A stretch of 64,000 bases of DNA, taken from NCBI GenBank assembly GCA_963805985.1, contig CAWDWG010000008.1:1-64000 (forward strand), written 5' to 3'. This stretch comes from Bog-257 sp963805985 (lineage in GTDB: Bacteria; Acidobacteriota; Terriglobia; Terriglobales; Acidobacteriaceae). Made by a program: the position numbers and the translations under genes. The notes below the pieces were generated by a model that saw only the letters and a list, made by a program, of their open reading frames with translations, was not told where the DNA came from and did no database searches. Positions 8,693 through 17,775 of the stretch are shown here, in pieces; position 1 is the first letter of the stretch; each line of letters begins with the position of its first letter.

Positions 8693-9160
8693 CTAGTCAT
8701 GATGCAGAGCTTCCCAGAGCCTCATTTGATGTGCGAAAACGATGAGGACTCCAGGTGTTAGCTTTGGCGTCTTTCGCACCACTCCGCAGGTACTTGACGC
8801 TGGGGTTGTTCCACCCCCCGATGCCGCGTAACCTACAGTCTCGATAACTGTAACCGGAACGGGTTGATTCGTTCGATAACAGGGGACCAGATCGTTCGTA
8901 TCAGGTGCCAACCATACCTTTTCCGGAGTTGGTGTCGGAAGTTGAAGTGTAGCGACGCCATGCTTATCCGTCCTGCCACACTGCCTTAAGGGCCCTTGTC
9001 GCACGTCCGTTGAGAACGTAAGGCAGAACTTCTTGCCATGTAGTGGCTCGCCAGTTTTGCTATCAAGAGCAAGAATTGTAATTTCCGTCGCACTCGCGGC
9101 AGCCGTCACCGCAAGCAATATCGGCAACAACTGCAATAGGCTGCGGACGCAACGCCCCAT
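8693..9160 (-). CDS. secreted protein of unknown function
   Basis: A 155-residue protein with a clear signal peptide (SLLQLLPILLAVTAAASA). The mature part begins EITILALDSKTGEPLHGKKF, which resembles a small Ig-like or carboxypeptidase-regulatory-type beta-sandwich, and contains several cysteines. I start at the ATG at 9160 because GGAG lies eight bases upstream; the longer frame from 9259 would bury the signal peptide. I do not recognise a family. It stands alone between the GloVer relic and the IS110 element. Confidence 0.62.
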   Translation of the reverse strand: MGRCVRSLLQLLPILLAVTAAASATEITILALDSKTGEPLHGKKFCLTFSTDVRQGPLRQCGRTDKHGVATLQLPTPTPEKVWLAPDTNDLVPCYRTNQPVPVTVIETVGYAASGGGTTPASSTCGVVRKTPKLTPGVLIVFAHQMRLWEALHHD

Positions 9161-9466
9161 GTTTTGATTTCTCCTCTGCGAGCTTACCGCTGAACCAGCA
9201 GGAAGAGCATCAGGATAGCTGGCGTAAAATCGCCTCTCTGACAATGTCGGCGTTGTCAAGAGCGTAGTTTGGCATCCGCTTTAAACAAAGCGCCACTTCG
9301 CTCTAGTTGAAAAAACTCTGTCCCAACCAACCACGGCTCGCCTTGTAATCCTCTCAGGTCAGAACTCGGTCCGACCCATGCATCTCTTCGGTCGCGACTG
9401 CGATCATGATTACCAATTCGAACTCCTCGTCAGAGGAGCGGGGTGCCCACTCAATAACTCGGTGTT
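9161..9466. other. intergenic, flank of IS110 gene
   Basis: I see no gene. A short inverted repeat CGCTTT-AAAC-AAAGCG lies near 9278. IS110 elements usually lack terminal inverted repeats, so I cannot place the element end from this sequence alone. Confidence 0.4.
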
Positions 9467-10516
9467 TTACTGCACACCATGGCGATTTCCGGGCTGCCCC
9501 GCGTGCGAACCGAACTCTACCCACTGCTGATAATCCCAACCCTGGCGCAGCATCCAGAACAGACAGACAGCCAGTCGCCGCGCCATGGCGATCTTGGCGA
9601 TCTTTCGTCCCCGCCGCATCATCAGGTGAAAGTATCGGCTACGCCATTCCGGAACACTGCGCACGGTTACCTGCGCCGCCTCCACCAGCAGGAAGCGCAA
9701 GATCGCACTGCCTTGCTTGGTGATATGTCCCAACCGCCGGCGATTGCCGCTGGAGTCTTCCATGGGAACCAGGCCGAGATAACTGGCCACCTGCTTCCCA
9801 CATGGAAAGCGTTCCGCTTCCCCGATGATTAACACGAAGGCCATCGCGGTGAGTGGACCAACCCCGGGATGGGTCGCCAGCCGCTGTGCCTCAGGGCGCT
9901 TCTCCACTTCCTGTTCCACCGCCTGGCTCAGCTCCGCGATCGTTGGATTCAACCGGTCCAGCAACTCCAACAGATCGCGTCGTCGCCGGCTGGCCCACGG
10001 CGCCAGGCGGAACGATTCCAGTTGTTGGCGTTCCGTCCGCCACAACCTCTTCTTACACCGCAGACCTTGGTTCAGCGCCACCGCTTGCAACTGATTCATG
10101 ATCCGCGTACGCGCCTGCAACATGCGGTGGCGATGCCATAGCAGTTGCCGCACATCCCGGTTCTCCCAGCTCGGCACCCAGATCTTCGGAAAGTCGTCCT
10201 TCAGCATCAGCTTCAAGATGAGCTGGGCGTCTTGTCGATCGGTCTTCTGTTTCCGTACCCGTTTGGTTCGGATCTCGGCGGCATCTCCGATCCACAGCTC
10301 GATCGGCAACTCACCCATCAGCCGCTCGAACCAGCGCCCGTGTCCACTGGCCTCCATACCTACTCGCACCGAGGCCGATCGTTTCACGAGTTCGCGGTAA
10401 AAGCTCTCGGCTTCGTTCGGATGCTGGAGGCGCCGCTCCTGCAACTCTCCCGTCTCCGTGTCCACCATTGCGATTTGCTGAAACTCGGGGTGGAAATCTA
10501 CTCCTATAATGATCAT
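9467..10516 (-). CDS. IS110-family transposase
   Basis: A 349-residue DEDD recombinase of the IS110 family. The N-terminal RuvC-like part shows GVDFHPEFQQIAMVD, VGMEASGHGRWFE and KTDRQDAQLI, which supply the acidic residues; the C-terminal Transposase_20 part shows HPGVGPLTA and YLGLVPMEDSSGNRRR, with the Ser expected to act as nucleophile nearby. Length is normal and the frame is intact, so it may be active. ATG at 10516 follows AAGGAG with seven bases spacing. IS110 elements encode a guide (bridge) RNA in a noncoding end; the structured sequence just upstream is a candidate. Flanking sequence contains gene relics, as expected for an insertion-prone site. Confidence 0.95.
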   Translation of the reverse strand: MIIIGVDFHPEFQQIAMVDTETGELQERRLQHPNEAESFYRELVKRSASVRVGMEASGHGRWFERLMGELPIELWIGDAAEIRTKRVRKQKTDRQDAQLILKLMLKDDFPKIWVPSWENRDVRQLLWHRHRMLQARTRIMNQLQAVALNQGLRCKKRLWRTERQQLESFRLAPWASRRRRDLLELLDRLNPTIAELSQAVEQEVEKRPEAQRLATHPGVGPLTAMAFVLIIGEAERFPCGKQVASYLGLVPMEDSSGNRRRLGHITKQGSAILRFLLVEAAQVTVRSVPEWRSRYFHLMMRRGRKIAKIAMARRLAVCLFWMLRQGWDYQQWVEFGSHAGQPGNRHGVQ

Positions 10517-10521
10517 CGTTC

Positions 10522-10584
10522 GGCTCCTTTCTCCCGAGCCTGTTGGTTGGTCAGCACCACCAACTTTACTCGGGCATCGGAGCC
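10522..10584 (-). promoter_or_regulatory. three-segment hairpin covering the transposase RBS
   Basis: Three nested helices are visible: GGCTCC (10522-10527) with GGAGCC (10579-10584); CCCGAG (10533-10538) with CTCGGG (10569-10574); GTTGGT (10542-10547) with ACCAAC (10559-10564), extended by GGT/ACC around a CAGC loop. Internal loops separate the helices. In the minus-strand RNA the outer helix contains the AAGGAG of the transposase. It could mask translation initiation, or be part of an IS110 bridge RNA, which has the same stem-and-internal-loop style. Confidence 0.7.
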
Positions 10585-10932
10585 GACATTGTCATGGAAT
10601 CAATAGCACAAGTAACCGGCTCCAGGGCGCCAAGTTGGCGGTTGGCCGCGGTCATAAAGCCCAAGGTCGGCGGCGCGGCGGCTGCACTACCTCAATGACA
10701 TTTGGTTTCCCGACTCGGCTGGATCGCTGGATCGCTATCAAACCGCCAATTGAACGATTCGCTTGCCCAATACCCTGCTCGATCCGGGATTGCAAACTCC
10801 TGATTCTGATGGCCCGAAGCAGAGCATATTCGACTGCCCACAAACATCAGGTTTTGATGCGAGTATCCTAACTTCCCATCGGCCCGACTTCTAGTTCCTA
10901 ATCTGAGGATTATCACTTCCGCGGGTTGCCGA
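10585..10932. other. IS110 flank, no gene seen
   Basis: Frames of up to 120 codons exist on both strands but none resembles a known protein. This is probably the outer part of the IS110 element plus old flanking DNA. Confidence 0.4.
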
Positions 10933-11053
10933 CTACAAGTCCAAGTGGCTTCCCCGAAGCAGACCTAGCGTCCCCTCGCCGAGTCCGTTGTATCTGAAGT
11001 CGTAGACGATCGTATGCTTGCCGGGGGCCAAGGCCTCACTTCCCGCAAGGCGA
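10933..11053 (-). pseudogene. arylsulfatase C-terminal relic
   Basis: The minus strand reads EALAPGKHTIVYDFRYNGLG, which matches the C-terminal beta-rich region of arylsulfatase A-type enzymes (PAGKHTIxFDFxYDG), and ends in a stop at 10933. Nothing upstream carries the sulfatase catalytic motif. It is a fragment without function. Confidence 0.4.
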
Positions 11054-11197
11054 GTACGCTTGGTTAGCCGGGGTAGTGTACATCTAGATCATGAGAATTT
11101 TACCAATCATCTCCACGTCGATGGATGTGGCCTGGCCCGCGTCAGTTGAGGTCGTGTCACGGGATGTGGGCGGCACTCTGCACCACGTGCCAATTGG

Positions 11198-12550
11198 TCA
11201 GCGATAGGCAAAGAGAGTCATGAAGCCAAAATCCATGTGGGTTTGCTGATGACAATGGAATAGCGTTGAGCCGGGGTTGTCTGCCGTGAAGTCAACAGTA
11301 GAAGTTGTACTGGGCTCGATGACCACGACGTCTTTCTGAAGGCCCGACATTGGTTTGCCGCCGAGGCTGGTCACCTCAAAGGTGTGCCGATGCAGGTGAA
11401 TCGGATGCACGTCCCTACTACGGTTGGTCATCACCAGGCGATAGCGTTGACCTTGCTTCAGCGGTATCGTGTCAGTCTGAGGAAATGACTTCCCATTGAT
11501 TGTCCAGCGATCGAAGTCTCCATGCCCGGAGAACTTCGATTCGAACACCATCGGAATCTCTGCAACCTCCATGTGACTTCCGCCGGCTGCATAGGCAAAC
11601 TGAAAATAGTCCCAGGTTGTCGGCGGCGGGTCGATCCATTTCGCAGCCCCCGTCTGATTAGCGTATTCGAACACAATGCCCATTCCGGCTGAACGCAGCT
11701 GCTTGCGGGTTTCGCCCATGATCCACACGCCGGGATGGTTCATCACAATCATCAGATCGGCGCGCTCGGCCGGACCGAGACGAACCGCCGATACATCTGT
11801 TGGGCGGGGAACGGGATTGCCGTCCATCGCTACAACTTGCATGGGATGGCCGGAGAGCGCGATCCAGTGCATCACCGTCGCGCTGGCATTCAGCAGATGT
11901 ACCAATACTCGCTGGCCTTCCTTCACCTTGATCGGGTCGGCATAGCCCAGCATGCGATCGTTAATGGTGGCGTAGTCGTAGAGCGCATCCATCGACGCGT
12001 CTCCACCGCCGCCCATGTAGGCGTTCCAATCGTGCAGCGCCAGGAAGACCTCCTGATCGTAACTGCCAGGTTCACTCGTTCTATCAATCTGGAAACAGCC
12101 GAACTGTCCGGTATAGAGACCGCGCTTCAGATTGCGTCCGGCAAAAGCATGCGTGTGATACCAGCGGAACCCCGCGGGACGCGGCACCAAGTCATAGAGG
12201 AAAGTCGCACCGGGAGCGATCATCGGCGACCCCTCTTCCACCGCTCCGTCCATGTACGGCTCAGTGAACAGTCCATGGCAATGTACGATCTCGGGAACGT
12301 TGCTGCGGTTCGTTACCTGAATCCGAATGGGTTTGTTCTCCGGCCAGCGGATCAGCGGTCCTGGCACCTTGCCGTTGTAGGCTACGGTTTCAACCATTTT
12401 CTTTGGCGCTATCTCCAGACGCAGCGGTGCAATCTCCAGACGATAATCGGGCTGCTGCTCCCAAAGATTTCGCGCAGGCAGGCTCAAGGCAGCGGCAACT
12501 CCCGCGCTCATCGTGGTCAGGAACTCACGGCGGCTTACCCTGTCTGTCAT
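11198..12550 (-). CDS. Tat-exported multicopper oxidase
   Basis: A 450-residue multicopper oxidase. It starts with a Tat leader (SRREFLTTMSAGVAAALSLPA) and has the four copper motifs in order: HCHGLF, WYHTHAF, HPIHLHRHTF and FHCHQQTHMDFGFM. It would oxidise metal ions or phenols with O2 in the periplasm; CopA-like copper tolerance is the usual role of this type, inferred here. I use the ATG at 12550 rather than 12589 because that ATG overlaps the stop of the upstream gene as ATGA, a sign of translational coupling. The neighbour is a barrel-like outer-membrane protein, as in copper-resistance pairs. Confidence 0.92.
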   Translation of the reverse strand: MTDRVSRREFLTTMSAGVAAALSLPARNLWEQQPDYRLEIAPLRLEIAPKKMVETVAYNGKVPGPLIRWPENKPIRIQVTNRSNVPEIVHCHGLFTEPYMDGAVEEGSPMIAPGATFLYDLVPRPAGFRWYHTHAFAGRNLKRGLYTGQFGCFQIDRTSEPGSYDQEVFLALHDWNAYMGGGGDASMDALYDYATINDRMLGYADPIKVKEGQRVLVHLLNASATVMHWIALSGHPMQVVAMDGNPVPRPTDVSAVRLGPAERADLMIVMNHPGVWIMGETRKQLRSAGMGIVFEYANQTGAAKWIDPPPTTWDYFQFAYAAGGSHMEVAEIPMVFESKFSGHGDFDRWTINGKSFPQTDTIPLKQGQRYRLVMTNRSRDVHPIHLHRHTFEVTSLGGKPMSGLQKDVVVIEPSTTSTVDFTADNPGSTLFHCHQQTHMDFGFMTLFAYR

Positions 12551-13407
12551 TGCGTGCTGTCCGACGTTCCCGGGTGCTGATGGATCCAATCAAAGCGGCG
12601 TCCCAGGATGCATTTGATGATGAGACGATCGGTCGACGCCGTCGGTCCTAAGCCTACGCCGAAGTTGATCTCCCAACGCGGGGATACGTTCAGATCGGCA
12701 ACTGCAAAGAGCTGCTGTTGCTGATTGTGTAGCGTGGCCGGGTCGATGAACTCACCGTAATCCGCGTAGTACTCGAAACCCGCGGAGACAACTCGCGTGA
12801 AGTCATAACTGACCTTCCCGGCCGGAGCGAAAGTGACTCCCATGTTCACGCTCTGGCCGTGAAAGGAGCGGTCTAAGGCGAGGTTCGTCGCCAAATACCA
12901 CCGGCCAATCTGCTTGTCGATAATCGGCCGAATCTCCAGCGTCCAAGTGTCGAGGGCGAAGACGGGCCGCTGATATCCGAACTCAAATGAAACGCTGGCG
13001 CCGACCGGCCAGTGCCAGCGGTCAGGAGCGCGAACGCGGGGTCGAATGTGACTGCCAACCCACTGAATACCATATCCGCTCTTCTCCGACGTAAAGATAT
13101 AAAACCCCAACTCCGACCAGTCGTTCAGTCCAGTCGTGATCTCCACGGTCTCATGCTCGGCGTGGTTGGTGGGGTAGAGGCCTTCGGCGGTTTTGTTCGA
13201 GCCGGGAACCGGCTCTGAGCCGATTACAGTAAAGTTGCTGTGCAACTCAACCATCGTCGTCTGCGGAGCTACCGTGTCGGATCCGTAGACCTGGATCTCG
13301 TAGTTATCCTGAGCCCACGCGCCAGCGGCGCCAAGCGCGATCGCCATCAACACCCAATAAATCGCTGTCGGCCGGTACAGAACGCATCTCTGACCATCTG
13401 GCAACAA
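12547..13407 (-). CDS. outer-membrane beta-barrel-like protein
   Basis: A 286-residue protein with a signal peptide (VLMAIALGAAGAWAQ) and a mature part rich in alternating aromatic and polar strands (ELGFYIFTSEKSGYGIQW, FEFGYQRPVF, VSAGFEYYADYGEF), typical of an outer-membrane barrel. I do not recognise a specific family. Its stop overlaps the start of the multicopper oxidase by four bases, so the two are made together and may work together, for example in copper handling; that link is inference from position. The N-terminal start could also be the internal ATG about 20 residues in. Confidence 0.62.
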   Translation of the reverse strand: MLPDGQRCVLYRPTAIYWVLMAIALGAAGAWAQDNYEIQVYGSDTVAPQTTMVELHSNFTVIGSEPVPGSNKTAEGLYPTNHAEHETVEITTGLNDWSELGFYIFTSEKSGYGIQWVGSHIRPRVRAPDRWHWPVGASVSFEFGYQRPVFALDTWTLEIRPIIDKQIGRWYLATNLALDRSFHGQSVNMGVTFAPAGKVSYDFTRVVSAGFEYYADYGEFIDPATLHNQQQQLFAVADLNVSPRWEINFGVGLGPTASTDRLIIKCILGRRFDWIHQHPGTSDSTQ

Positions 13408-13562
13408 GCTCGCTCCTCTTCACTGTTGAACGCCCAAAGACAATTGTAGGGCGCAAATAATCGCGATCCACCTCGGATGCAGAGGCGCTGCCTCCGCATA
13501 AATTACTTTTTTGGAAACCCGAATTACTTATTCGTCATATTTCCAACTTCACCCACCTATTT

Positions 13563-13580
13563 CTAACAAGGGGTTGTTAG
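13563..13580. promoter_or_regulatory. inverted repeat CTAACAA-GGGG-TTGTTAG
   Basis: A perfect seven-base inverted repeat with a four-base spacer lies 80 bases before the gene at 13660 and between two divergent genes. It may be an operator. It has no T-run and is not a convincing terminator. Confidence 0.35.
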
Positions 13581-13659
13581 CCTTACATCTAACTTGGTCG
13601 AGCATCTCGGCCTATAAACGGTATCTGCGGCGAGCTGCTCCAAGAGAGTGTGAGAGAAA

Positions 13660-14757
13660 ATGAATTGGGTTGGCAGAGTGAGTGTTCTCTCGGGTTGGAT
13701 TTTGTCGTATGCGTTTTGGCTGGTGGCAGCAGCTCACGCCCAACAGCCAGCGAATGTTCAGCCACTAAGCCGCACCCCGACGCAGCAAACCTCTCAAGCC
13801 GCGAACGTGTCTCCGGGAGAGACCAACTCTCAACCAAGCGGCAGCATCGCGGGTACCGTGCTTGACCAGAGTGGCGCGCCTGCCGAAGGAGCCAAGGTGA
13901 GGCTGACGCGCCCGCATGACCCGCATACGCGAGAGGTCTCGTCCGGTGACAACGGCCAATTTTCCTTTGACAATCTTGCGCCCGGTTTGTTCCAGCTCAC
14001 CGTCGAGGCTCCGGATTTCGAAACGAGAAGTTTCACTGGATCATTGCAACCGGGTCAGGTGCTTCTCGTCCCGGAGATGGTGCTGAAGGTTGCGCAAGCG
14101 ACGACCACAGTGCAAGTCGGGCTGCCCACTGACGAGGTCGCAGAGATCCAGATCAAACAACAGGAGAAGCAGCGGGTGCTGGGCATCGCGCCCAATTTTT
14201 ACGTCAGCTATATTCCCGATGCGGCTCCGCTGAATGTCCGGCAAAAGTTTCAGCTTGCCTTGAGAGCGGTCACCGATCCCGTGGCAATCCTCGGGGTAGG
14301 CGCTCTGGCAGGGGTTCATCAGGCTACCAATGACTACGGTGGACTGGGACAAGAGGCCGGCGGGTATGGAAAACGGTTCTCTGTGGCTTACGCTGGGCGA
14401 GTTACCGGATCCATTCTCGATGACGCTGTTCTGGCATCTCTGTTCAAACAAGATCCTCGCTACTTTTATCAAGGTACCGGCAGCACTCGCTCGCGGCTTG
14501 CGCACGCTCTCAGCCATGCCATCGTCCGCAAAGGCGACAATGGCCGTTCGCAGCCGAACTATTCCGGCATCATCGGTAGCTTCGCCGCCGCCGGCATTAC
14601 TTCCTTCTATTATCCGGAGAGCGATCGTAACGGCAGCCTGGTGATCCAAAACGCGCTGGTGGGGATTGCCGGTCGTGCCGTCGGTGGCGTCTTCCAGGAA
14701 TTTGTGCTCCGGAAGTTCACCACTCACGCGACCGGGCAGACCACAAGTCGTCCCTGA
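13660..14757 (+). CDS. secreted CarboxypepD_reg-domain protein
   Basis: A 365-residue protein with a signal peptide (residues about 1-27, ending AAAHAQ), a low-complexity linker and a carboxypeptidase regulatory-like domain (SIAGTVLDQSGAPAEGAKVRL to about residue 130). The remaining 230 residues contain glycine-rich, possibly membrane-interacting segments (DPVAILGVGALAGVHQA, IIGSFAAAGITSFYYPE) and a region seen in acidobacterial exported proteins of unknown role. Unlike TonB-dependent receptors with the same N-terminal domain, it has no plug or barrel of sufficient length. Single gene facing away from the multicopper oxidase operon. Confidence 0.72.
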   Translation: MNWVGRVSVLSGWILSYAFWLVAAAHAQQPANVQPLSRTPTQQTSQAANVSPGETNSQPSGSIAGTVLDQSGAPAEGAKVRLTRPHDPHTREVSSGDNGQFSFDNLAPGLFQLTVEAPDFETRSFTGSLQPGQVLLVPEMVLKVAQATTTVQVGLPTDEVAEIQIKQQEKQRVLGIAPNFYVSYIPDAAPLNVRQKFQLALRAVTDPVAILGVGALAGVHQATNDYGGLGQEAGGYGKRFSVAYAGRVTGSILDDAVLASLFKQDPRYFYQGTGSTRSRLAHALSHAIVRKGDNGRSQPNYSGIIGSFAAAGITSFYYPESDRNGSLVIQNALVGIAGRAVGGVFQEFVLRKFTTHATGQTTSRP

Positions 14758-14813
14758 ATGTAGAACTTACTCGCGTGACGGTGAGCGGCGAGCAGCGCAT
14801 CAGCGGATGCTGT

Positions 14814-17408
14814 TTACGGCTCTTCCCAGCCGAGGGCGTACACGTCGGAGGTCCCGGCATCGCGGAACAGCAGCAGGGAGTCGTCGGGTGTGAGGGACAG
14901 CGAAGAATCGGAAAAGTAGCCGGTGCCCACAAAGTTCGTGAGCTCCCCAACTTTTTCCGTCTTACCGTCACTAACGCGAATCTTGAGCACACCGCCGGCG
15001 CCTCGGTTAGACAGGACGTAGAGGTATTGCCCGTCCCTGGAAAAGTTTTCCCAGGCCAGAGCGCCTTTGGCGAGCTCAGTCCATTTCTGCGACTGAAAAT
15101 TGAACAGAAGAAGTATGGATTCATCAGCCGAGAACGCCCCGATGTAGCGCCCGTTCGGGGACCAGCGGGGAGAATACAAGCCTTGCGATCCCGGCAACAC
15201 CGACACCTTATGAGTGGCTGAATCAAGGATGGAGATGACCGACGCGCTGTTCACGGAACTGCCGCCAAATACGATCTTGCTCCCATCCGGCGACCAGTTG
15301 GGGTCCCATTGTGGATTTGCATCGTCCGGCAGCAACTGGCGAGGGCTGCCCCCATCAGGAGAAATCTCGAAGATTTTGGAAGCCTTCCCTGCGAATATTT
15401 CATAGAAGACGATGGTTTTGCCATCCGGGGACCAGCGAGGATTGACGGCATAGCCGGGCGGGTAGGTCAGCTGCAAAGCTTCGCTGCCATCCGCTTTGCT
15501 TCGCCACAGAGTGCCTTCGGGATACGTGACGTAGGCTACCCACTGGCCGTCCTTAGAGAAGTCAACGAATTCAGCTGACATGCCCCCGAGAAAAGGTGAA
15601 AGCTGGCCGGATTTCGCGTCGTATCGCATTAGCTGGCCACGAAAAGTTCGACCGACCACGAACAGTTTCTTGCCGTCCTTGCCAGGGAGCGGAGTATGCA
15701 ATGACATGGGACTGAAGGTCAGTTGAACTGGATTTGGCCGGGAGCCAAAGAACTTGTCGTCGCGCCGCAGGGCCCAGATTTGCCCCCGTGACTCGAAGAC
15801 GAAGTATTTTCCATCTGCCGTCCACTCGCCGCAGCATTGCTTCTTAATCGGCTTGCTCCAATCGGGAAGCAAGCGATGCAAGCCACTCCCATCCACCGAG
15901 CTTTCCCAAAACACGCTTGCAGAGCCAACCGTATCCCAGGCCTCGAATCGCAAGTGACTGTTGTCTGGCGACCAGACGGGACCCGAGATGTTGGTTGGCT
16001 CCTTCATCGTGACGACCTTATGGGATTCGCTGCCGTCGGCATTGGCCAGGAACAAATCGCCGCGGTTGCTATAGGCCAGCATCTTGCCGTCGGGCGACCA
16101 TGCGGCAGAACTTCCCGCCGTATCGCCTAACCTGCGCGGGGAATTGCCTAGAACGGGCATGCTCCAGAGTGGCCCGGAAGGTGGCTCGCCCTTCCCATCT
16201 ATCAAGAGAAGCTCCGAGCCATCGGGCGACAAGGCTGCGGGCGACAGGTTGGGCGAGGGCGTCGGGATCGGTTTCGGTTCACCACCAGAAACCGAGAGCT
16301 CGCCGACAGCGGGGGAAAAGTCTGTGCCCAATCGCAAATAAAGCCTCGCACCGTCGGTTGCGACTAACAGCTTTGGCCGGCCATCACGCGTCAGCTGGAC
16401 ATAATCGGAGACCTTAGGCGCGGCTTCAGGCCGCATTGCAAAATACCCCAGAACAGCAGCACAAACGACCGCTGCCGCCAACGCTCTCACGATTACAGTT
16501 GTTAGGCGACCCGGCTTCTTGCCCTCAGGCTGAGCTGCGGCAGCCGAGGAGATGTGCGAATCTGACATCGTTTCCAGCGCGAACGCCAAATCGTGCGCTG
16601 AATGGAAACGCCGCTCCGGATCTTTCTCCAGGCAGCGCTGCACCACGCGCTGCAGAGCCGGAGGCGTGTTCGGCACAAACTGCGAGATCGGCGGCGGGTC
16701 CTCATTCAAGATTGCAGTCATGGTTTCGGGTGACGTCGGCTTGCGAAATAGCTGCTTGCCGGTCACTATCTCGCACAGGATCGTGCCGAAGGCAAAGATG
16801 TCAGAACGATGATCAGCTGCCTGTCCTCGCACTTGCTCGGGAGACATGTAACCCACCGTTCCCATTACCATGCCCGGTTCGGTTTGGTGAATCGTCGCGG
16901 TGTTGTCATCGGCGGATGCGGTACTCGGCGGCGTAAGCTTGGCCAGACCGAAGTCCAGGATTTTGACCCGTCCATCTTTGGTCAGGAACAGGTTCTCCGG
17001 CTTCAGGTCGCGATGGACGATGCCCTTTTCGTGCGCTGCTGCCAGCCCATGGGCGATCTGCACTCCGTAGTCAATCGCATTGCGCAGCGGTATGGCCCCG
17101 CGCAAGAGCCGCTCGCGCAGCGTCTCGCCCTCGAGCAGTTCCGTAACCAAGTACGACACACCCTGATGCGTCGCCATCTGGTAAACCGCAAGAATGTTGG
17201 GATGATTCAGCGCCGCGGCCGCCCGCGCTTCCTGCTCGAAGCGGCGCAATCGTTCTGGATCAGAACTGACAGACGCTGGCAAAACCTTGATTGCGACTTC
17301 GCGATTCAGCCGGGCGTCATGCGCGCGATAAACCTCGCCCATTCCGCCTGCACCGAGGGAGGAGCGGATTTCGCACTGCCCGAGAATCGTTCCGGCAGCA
17401 AGGGCCAT
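14814..17408 (-). CDS. Ser/Thr protein kinase with PD40 propeller
   Basis: An 864-residue membrane kinase. The cytoplasmic kinase domain (about 10-275) has the Gly loop GAGGMGEVYRA, the Lys in VAIKVLP, the catalytic loop IVHRDLKPEN and DFGLAKL, so it should be active. A single membrane segment follows (VIVRALAAAVVCAAVLGYF, about 308-326). The C-terminal 500 residues hold repeated WSPDG-type PD40/TolB-like propeller blades, expected outside the membrane as a sensor or binding platform. This architecture is very common in Acidobacteriota. No substrate is apparent from the neighbours. It converges with the CarboxypepD_reg gene. Confidence 0.95.
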   Translation of the reverse strand: MALAAGTILGQCEIRSSLGAGGMGEVYRAHDARLNREVAIKVLPASVSSDPERLRRFEQEARAAAALNHPNILAVYQMATHQGVSYLVTELLEGETLRERLLRGAIPLRNAIDYGVQIAHGLAAAHEKGIVHRDLKPENLFLTKDGRVKILDFGLAKLTPPSTASADDNTATIHQTEPGMVMGTVGYMSPEQVRGQAADHRSDIFAFGTILCEIVTGKQLFRKPTSPETMTAILNEDPPPISQFVPNTPPALQRVVQRCLEKDPERRFHSAHDLAFALETMSDSHISSAAAAQPEGKKPGRLTTVIVRALAAAVVCAAVLGYFAMRPEAAPKVSDYVQLTRDGRPKLLVATDGARLYLRLGTDFSPAVGELSVSGGEPKPIPTPSPNLSPAALSPDGSELLLIDGKGEPPSGPLWSMPVLGNSPRRLGDTAGSSAAWSPDGKMLAYSNRGDLFLANADGSESHKVVTMKEPTNISGPVWSPDNSHLRFEAWDTVGSASVFWESSVDGSGLHRLLPDWSKPIKKQCCGEWTADGKYFVFESRGQIWALRRDDKFFGSRPNPVQLTFSPMSLHTPLPGKDGKKLFVVGRTFRGQLMRYDAKSGQLSPFLGGMSAEFVDFSKDGQWVAYVTYPEGTLWRSKADGSEALQLTYPPGYAVNPRWSPDGKTIVFYEIFAGKASKIFEISPDGGSPRQLLPDDANPQWDPNWSPDGSKIVFGGSSVNSASVISILDSATHKVSVLPGSQGLYSPRWSPNGRYIGAFSADESILLLFNFQSQKWTELAKGALAWENFSRDGQYLYVLSNRGAGGVLKIRVSDGKTEKVGELTNFVGTGYFSDSSLSLTPDDSLLLFRDAGTSDVYALGWEEP

Positions 17409-17775
17409 GAGAGTGTCGGAAGATTATATCTTCAGCGGCTTTAGTCCGCGCAGTGGATCGATCGTCGGATACTCGGAAGGATGTTGCCAGTTGGCGTTAA
17501 AACAAATGTCCGACGTTGAGGTCAGAACAACCTGCGGCAACCGTATCAGCTCTTATCGCGGTTAGTTCCTCGTCCTGCACAGAGAAGTCGGAAGCGACTG
17601 AGTCCTCCGGGACCTGGAACGATTCAAGAGCCTTATCAGAAAAGTCCAGCCTGAATCGTCCCTGACACTTCAATCGGCCCTGGGAGCCCGTCAAAAAACG
17701 AAATCGACCCCCCTAGCCAAACGATGGCTAGAACGGGGCACCCAGATTTTTCATAACGTGTCTCAACGGCCTAAT
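17409..17775. other. intergenic between kinase and hydrolase
   Basis: No convincing gene. A 65-codon minus-strand frame (17694-17497) has an acidic, plausible composition but no homologue I can name. The region contains the hairpin at 17713-17731. Confidence 0.4.
17713..17731 (-). terminator. probable terminator of the Ntn hydrolase gene
   Basis: CTAGCCA and TGGCTAG form a seven-base stem with an AACGA loop, 45 bases after the stop of the upstream minus-strand gene. On that strand it is followed by a G-run and then a T-run (17692-17699), so the fit is only moderate. Confidence 0.42.

Noticed and set aside
10509..10871. 120-codon plus-strand frame next to the IS110 gene
   Set aside because: It starts inside the transposase hairpin and resembles nothing; probably noncoding element end.
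17497..17694. 65-codon minus-strand frame between kinase and hydrolase
   Set aside because: Composition is plausible but there is no RBS and no family match.
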